NCBI GenBank assembly: GCA_024516035.1 | Contig: CM044960.1 | Span: forward strand, 16,029,880 to 16,093,879 | From: Bactericera cockerelli | Lineage: Eukaryota > Arthropoda > Insecta > Hemiptera > Triozidae | DNA: 64,000 nt | Direction of reading: 5' to 3' | Shown: one piece after another, positions 63,326 to 64,000 of the stretch | How positions within the stretch are numbered: position 1 is the stretch's first letter | Layout: the number at the start of each line of letters is the position of its first letter | Made by a program: the position numbers and the translations under genes | Notes under the pieces: model-generated | What the model was told of the DNA's origin: nothing | The model's input: the letters and a program-made list of their open reading frames with translations, nothing else | Databases searched by the model: none

Positions 63326-64000
63326 TATTATTATTATATTATATTATATAAAGAGCCGCAGGTAATAGGCATCTAAAGATCTACCTATTTTCATATACGT
63401 GGTCCATTTTAAGGGGGTCCCGTGGTTTTTCTTTTAACATTTTGCTCAACTGGCTGTGATTTTATTTAATATTAAAATCCAGAAAAACCGAGTTAAAGGT
63501 CATTCAAACACTTATAATTTATGTAAGCTGCCCAAATGGCGGGGCCCCCAAAATCGCGGGGAACTTGGCATCTAACAAATCTGACATATTGGTAGGTAAT
63601 TCGCTAATTTCTATGTGGTTGATCATTGTTTATTCAAGGAATAGATAATAATAGGGAGCCCCGCGCTTTTCTTTCAATTTATGTACTTTGTTGTCAGTGT
63701 GCTTTTTTCACTTTTATTTCTTCTTCTTCTTACTCATTATTCAAAAGTACCTAGTATAAGCTTTAAAAAAATCCATAATACCTAGTGTAAGCTTTGAAAA
63801 CAACTCATAATATCTAGTGTAAGCTGCTCAAGCGCGGGGCCCCCTAAAGTGCGGGGCCCTTGGCATCTGCCAAATCCGCCATATGGGTAATCCGGCACTG
63901 CCTGGAAATTGTTTTCTTATATGGAGGTTTCTCTTATATTCAGGTTCGACTGTGTTACACATAATTTTAAAAGGTCATACTTGAGGGCAGCAAATGTCAG

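Larger units (their letters stand above)
61608..64000. other. INSC upstream intron with repeats
   Basis: A 5S-derived SINE (61662-61780) and a family A SINE (63042-63325). A phrase with the GCGGGGCC motif occurs at about 62310-62345 and 63540-63870. No exon placed with confidence. Confidence 0.45.

Noticed and set aside
63964..64000. Further INSC exon at the right edge (minus strand)
   Set aside because: LTFAALK could be armadillo-like, but only about 25 bases are visible and no donor can be judged.

Overview
This is nuclear DNA of an arthropod, most likely an insect. It is AT-rich, its genes are split by long introns, and it is packed with tRNA-derived SINEs, MITEs, a LINE and minisatellites. 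The protein fragments read like insect orthologues. I could not fix the order: TAGGTACC-like motifs and hairpin-tailed retroelements are common in several insect groups.

Four conserved genes can be assembled exon by exon. (1) 598-1666 (+) is the 3' end of ALG8, the ER dolichyl-P-Glc glucosyltransferase of N-glycan assembly. (2) 3498-6340 (-) is a complete five-exon COQ2, the mitochondrial 4-hydroxybenzoate polyprenyltransferase of ubiquinone synthesis, tail-to-tail with ALG8. (3) 6970-49941 (+) is GFPT1/Gfat, glutamine:fructose-6-phosphate aminotransferase, with 15 recognisable coding exons over 43 kb. It is head-to-head with COQ2 across a gap of about 630 bp. (4) 51708-61607 (-) holds the five C-terminal coding exons of INSC (inscuteable), whose armadillo-repeat region runs off the right edge; it converges on GFPT1. 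ALG8 and GFPT1 both serve glycosylation, but nothing suggests that the neighbourhood is functional.

The rest is mobile or repeated DNA. GFPT1 intron 1 holds a 1.3-kb Ginger-like transposon with a decayed transposase, a 998-bp foldback element and a 225-bp TTAA-flanked MITE. Intron 10 contains about 7.7 kb of a 40-bp minisatellite (roughly 190 copies). Intron 11 has a 31-bp minisatellite (about 33 copies). An INSC intron contains an almost intact 5.9-kb LINE (ORF1 740 aa, ORF2 1037 codons) in opposite orientation. A PIF/Harbinger-like MITE with 3-bp target duplications recurs about ten times, at least eight SINE families are present, and several 5S-rRNA-derived (SINE3-type) fragments occur.

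The most unusual observation is that three exon-intron junctions of GFPT1 are tandemly duplicated: the exon 10 donor (2 copies), the exon 13 donor (8 copies of CAG|GTAAGT at a 50-bp period) and the exon 15 acceptor (15 copies at a 55-bp period). A SINE has also landed on an INSC splice donor and duplicated it. Exon 11, next to the giant minisatellite, shows two apparent single-base losses that look like consensus errors but could be real.
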